Shown here in pieces: positions 20,590 to 22,253 of a stretch of DNA of 22,253 bases. This stretch comes from a virus. Under the pieces are notes generated by a model. That model ran no database searches. It was not told where the DNA came from and saw only the letters and a program-made list of their open reading frames with translations. Position 1 is the first letter of the stretch; the number at the start of each line of letters is the position of its first letter. The translations under genes and the position numbers were made by a program. The stretch covers positions 1-22,253 of IMG/VR virus record IMGVR_UViG_3300045740_000181. One strand, written 5' to 3'.

Positions 20590-20871
20590 TCACTGTCTTG
20601 CGTTATACAGTCTTTCACGCAGGATCACGGTATTCGGTGCGGCCTCAAAGGCGATTTTGACAACCTGTAGGTTTCCCCCCGTACCAGCCTGAGCGTACAC
20701 GTTAGGCAAAATCTGCGTTCGCTCGCTATCGGTCAACTCAAACACGTTATCCATGTGGGGCCCTTCGACCCGTATCATGAACCGAAAGGGAGAATGGATT
20801 TTCTCCAGCACCACACGCCGGTCACCAATGTAAACGGACTGTCCTTCTTCAACCCCTAATACTAACGCCAT
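20590..20871 (-). CDS. CsrA-like RNA-binding regulator with an insertion
   Basis: 93 residues from ATG 20871, with GGGAG upstream; GTG 20880 is too close to the same site. CsrA binds GGA motifs in mRNA leaders and represses or stabilises transcripts, shifting carbon metabolism and behaviour. The N-terminus, MALVLGVEEGQSVYIGD, fits CsrA strand 1 and turn (compare MLILTRRVGETLMIGD). The C-terminus, LQVVKIAFEAAPNTVILRER then LYNAR, fits strands 4-5 and the helix (compare [20 protein letters not shown]), with the key Arg of the LRE triplet retained. Between them lie about 30 extra residues (37-66), so the protein is half as long again as the usual 60. A phage CsrA could redirect host translation or compete for host CsrA targets. 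The family call rests on motif order and is fairly strong. Confidence 0.72.
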   Translation of the reverse strand: MALVLGVEEGQSVYIGDRRVVLEKIHSPFRFMIRVEGPHMDNVFELTDSERTQILPNVYAQAGTGGNLQVVKIAFEAAPNTVILRERLYNARQ

Positions 20872-21298
20872 AGCTCTCACTCCCTTTAGTTATGGAAGAC
20901 GGACGCATCAAGGCTACAGCGGGCGCTGCCAACTTCCAGACTGAACCACCTATTAGACCGCGGCGCATTTCTAACCGTTCCACTAATCCGCGGCCACAAA
21001 GAACCACCAACAAAGCTGCTGTTTCTTTCCCTGTCAAAATTGCGTGGCGGGCTATTTCTAAAGTGACAATTGTCCCCGGCCAACATTCCGCAACCGCAGA
21101 TAGACACCGATATATTTTTGTATCTCGCGCCGGAAGTCGAATCTCGTTTCGTTGCGGTGCTGAAATATGTGTTGCCCCATCCGATCCACAAGTCACAAAC
21201 CGAAACAAGCCACACAAGCATCGCTGAACTAGACCCGCGTCGTACCATTCGGTCCACGATACGCCGTTGCACTTCGGGCAACGAAGCCGTTCTTGCAG
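20849..21298 (-). CDS. Zinc-ribbon and winged-helix protein, no ATG/GTG start
   Basis: About 149 residues if it starts at CTG 21298, which has AGGAG six bases upstream. The frame is open to 21334 but contains no ATG, GTG or TTG before the zinc ribbon; ATT 21334 is the other candidate. The N-terminus RLRCPKCNGVSWTEW...LVQRCLCG (C7, C10, C27, C29) is a clear zinc ribbon. Residues about 75-125 (TIVTLEIARHAILTGKETAA, LLVVLCGRGLVERLEMRRG, GGSVWKLAAP) look like a winged helix with a recognition helix and wing. That build suggests a DNA-binding regulator. Because the ribbon precedes the first usual start codon (TTG 21217), a start there would delete it. The gene overlaps the CsrA-like start by 23 bases. 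A competing 155-residue frame in the same place is rejected. Confidence 0.65.
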   Translation of the reverse strand: MQERLRCPKCNGVSWTEWYDAGLVQRCLCGLFRFVTCGSDGATHISAPQRNEIRLPARDTKIYRCLSAVAECWPGTIVTLEIARHAILTGKETAALLVVLCGRGLVERLEMRRGLIGGSVWKLAAPAVALMRPSSITKGSESYGVSIRG

Positions 21299-21349
21299 AG
21301 CAGGCTCCTGTTGACATTTCGATGGAAACGGAATTTAGCATAGCGTTTA

Positions 21350-22253
21350 TCACGTTCCAAGCACTTCATCAGGAGCGTCTTCCGACAGAATAAGCCCCGG
21401 CATCGGACGCAGCCCCCGACCAGCCCGCTCAAACATCTGATACAACTCAGGCAGATTGACCTTATCCTGCTGCAATTGGGCCATAAACTGTGAATCAAAC
21501 CGCACAATTCCCCGAGCCATGACAAGATCCGCCAGAGACCGTACCTCGCGAACTACTGACCAGCCGGAAGCACTCACAATTGAAATTGTGTCTTCTGTCA
21601 CACTTGACGGCAGGTGCACAACCCACCGCTTACGTAACTTGCGCGGCAGAGTTTTCATCTGCAACGCAGTAACAAGACGACTCACAGCCGCATCTGGAAT
21701 TTCAGTCACTATATCCGAGTCTACCTCCAGACCAAAAAACGACACATACTCCCGATCCTCTGAATCCAGAATAATCTTTTGCTTGGCGGCTTCGAGCCCG
21801 ATGATTCCATACAGAGCCGAATTCTGACCGAGCTTTTTAAACACGGCTCGTATGCCCTTGGCGGATTCGACGTGACGCAGATTCAGATAGAATCTCCCAT
21901 CGCTCGGCAAAGAGTCACCACGAACCGTGAATTCTTTAATGAGGTTCCGCGTTTCCAGCGCCCAGTCCAAAATTTCATCCACAAACCCCGGCACCGCTCC
22001 CCCCGAAACCGGAACTTCACCACCCCACACTCTCCCGGTAGATCCGTCGATGGAAATAACGTCCCCTTCATTCAATATGGACAAGACCCCATTAAGGTCT
22101 GTAAACGAGACATACTGAGACTCGTTAAACTTCAGATCAGTTACCCCGACAACCGCAGCCTTATTCAGACTCCGCGCCACAACCGCAGCATGGCAAGTCA
22201 TGCCCCCAGTCGAAGTCAGGATCCCCACGGAATTGAGCATTGCAGGAAAATCA
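21350..22253 (-). CDS. PEP-utilising (PPDK-type) swivelling-domain protein, C-terminal part
   Basis: The frame is open to the right edge (codons for DFPAM precede the first visible ATG, 22240), so the start is outside the window. The visible 300 residues begin with GILTSTGGMTCHAAVVARSL and go on to VVGV and DVISIDGSTGRVWGGEV, the phosphohistidine domain of pyruvate phosphate dikinase and PEP synthase, with the catalytic His in TCHAAV. In PPDK a nucleotide-binding part precedes this and a PEP-binding barrel follows. Here a linker resembling PPDK (DEILDWALETRNLIKEFTVR) follows, but the barrel signature (GIGLCRTE) is absent, and the next 220 residues do not match. This may be a shortened or remodelled dikinase, perhaps acting on something other than pyruvate. 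Such a gene in a phage would affect PEP/pyruvate flux or act as a phosphotransferase. The His-domain call is strong, the reaction open. Confidence 0.82.
   Translation of the reverse strand, partial: DFPAMLNSVGILTSTGGMTCHAAVVARSLNKAAVVGVTDLKFNESQYVSFTDLNGVLSILNEGDVISIDGSTGRVWGGEVPVSGGAVPGFVDEILDWALETRNLIKEFTVRGDSLPSDGRFYLNLRHVESAKGIRAVFKKLGQNSALYGIIGLEAAKQKIILDSEDREYVSFFGLEVDSDIVTEIPDAAVSRLVTALQMKTLPRKLRKRWVVHLPSSVTEDTISIVSASGWSVVREVRSLADLVMARGIVRFDSQFMAQLQQDKVNLPELYQMFERAGRGLRPMPGLILSEDAPDEVLGT

Noticed and set aside
20886-21353. 155-codon minus-strand frame starting with ATG
   Set aside because: It competes with the frame encoding a zinc ribbon and winged helix. Its own product shows no plausible domain and an odd composition.
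21300-22240. Similarity between DNA at 21341 and 22240, both reading MLNSV(S/G)I..STG
   Set aside because: Only about a dozen codons match and the copy at 21341 is in a frame that does not appear to be coding, so I take it as chance or a very old short duplication.
1-22253. CRISPR array, tRNA, rRNA, insertion sequence
   Set aside because: No regularly spaced repeats, cloverleaf-like sequence or transposase gene was seen; the repeats found are dispersed and tied to gene starts or promoters.

Overview
This window looks like part of the genome of a tailed bacteriophage (Caudoviricetes), or of a prophage. It carries a portal protein, a Mu gpF/SPP1 gp7-type head morphogenesis protein, an XkdF-like prohead protease and a family A DNA polymerase. 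Every gene I can support is on the minus strand and the genes are tightly packed, with many ATGA stop/start overlaps, so transcription runs from right to left. Strong AAGGAGG ribosome binding sites and sigma70-like promoters (TTGACA or TTGCCA, 17-nt spacer) point to a bacterial host. Several small accessory genes resemble families common on proteobacterial plasmids and phages (DUF2958-like, DUF6011-like, a 'MGW...YKDMDESMG' family), so a proteobacterial host is my guess. I see no integrase, terminase, tail gene or tRNA. Both ends cut through genes.

Layout in transcription order. (1) 22253-17271, takeover and replication-side genes: the end of a PEP-utilising (PPDK-like swivelling domain) protein, a zinc-ribbon/winged-helix protein with no ATG start, a CsrA-like protein with an insertion, a CxxC zinc protein, a conserved hypothetical with its own promoter, a CX5R tyrosine/dual-specificity phosphatase-like protein and three small unknowns. 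(2) 17274-14974, DNA polymerase with 3'-5' exonuclease motifs. (3) 14879-12867, portal protein. (4) 12789-9219, an island of nine small accessory genes with three promoters, closed by an intrinsic terminator, between portal and head morphogenesis genes. (5) 9209-8010, head morphogenesis protein. (6) 7951-7216, two small genes with their own promoters. (7) 7132-1, a run of genes around the XkdF-like protease.

The most striking part is region 7. Several proteins start with MSFF/MSYF/MSFW followed by R, and several carry a conserved ~22-residue motif, W-(D/N/R/S)-E-x-x-HPR...GG(E/S)F(A/K)P. One protein at the left end carries the motif three times, separating different domains, one of which has a JAB/MPN-like HxH...SxxD signature. 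Another member has a kinase-like catalytic loop (DRHYRN...IDHG) after a degenerate NPYHDEIGRF motif. With a prohead protease and head protein alongside, this suggests a modular set of capsid-associated, possibly packaged and injected, proteins sharing a common tag. That is inference. An HNH/AP2 homing-type endonuclease has inserted into this run, leaving a 25-bp direct repeat that duplicates the start of the kinase-like gene.

Promoter-leader cassettes (near-identical -35/-10 regions plus a TCAAGGAGGGC leader) recur at four places, and a short strand-biased motif (AATTGCAC on the minus strand) recurs seven times, four of them just after stop codons. Both suggest a shared regulatory or recombinational system.
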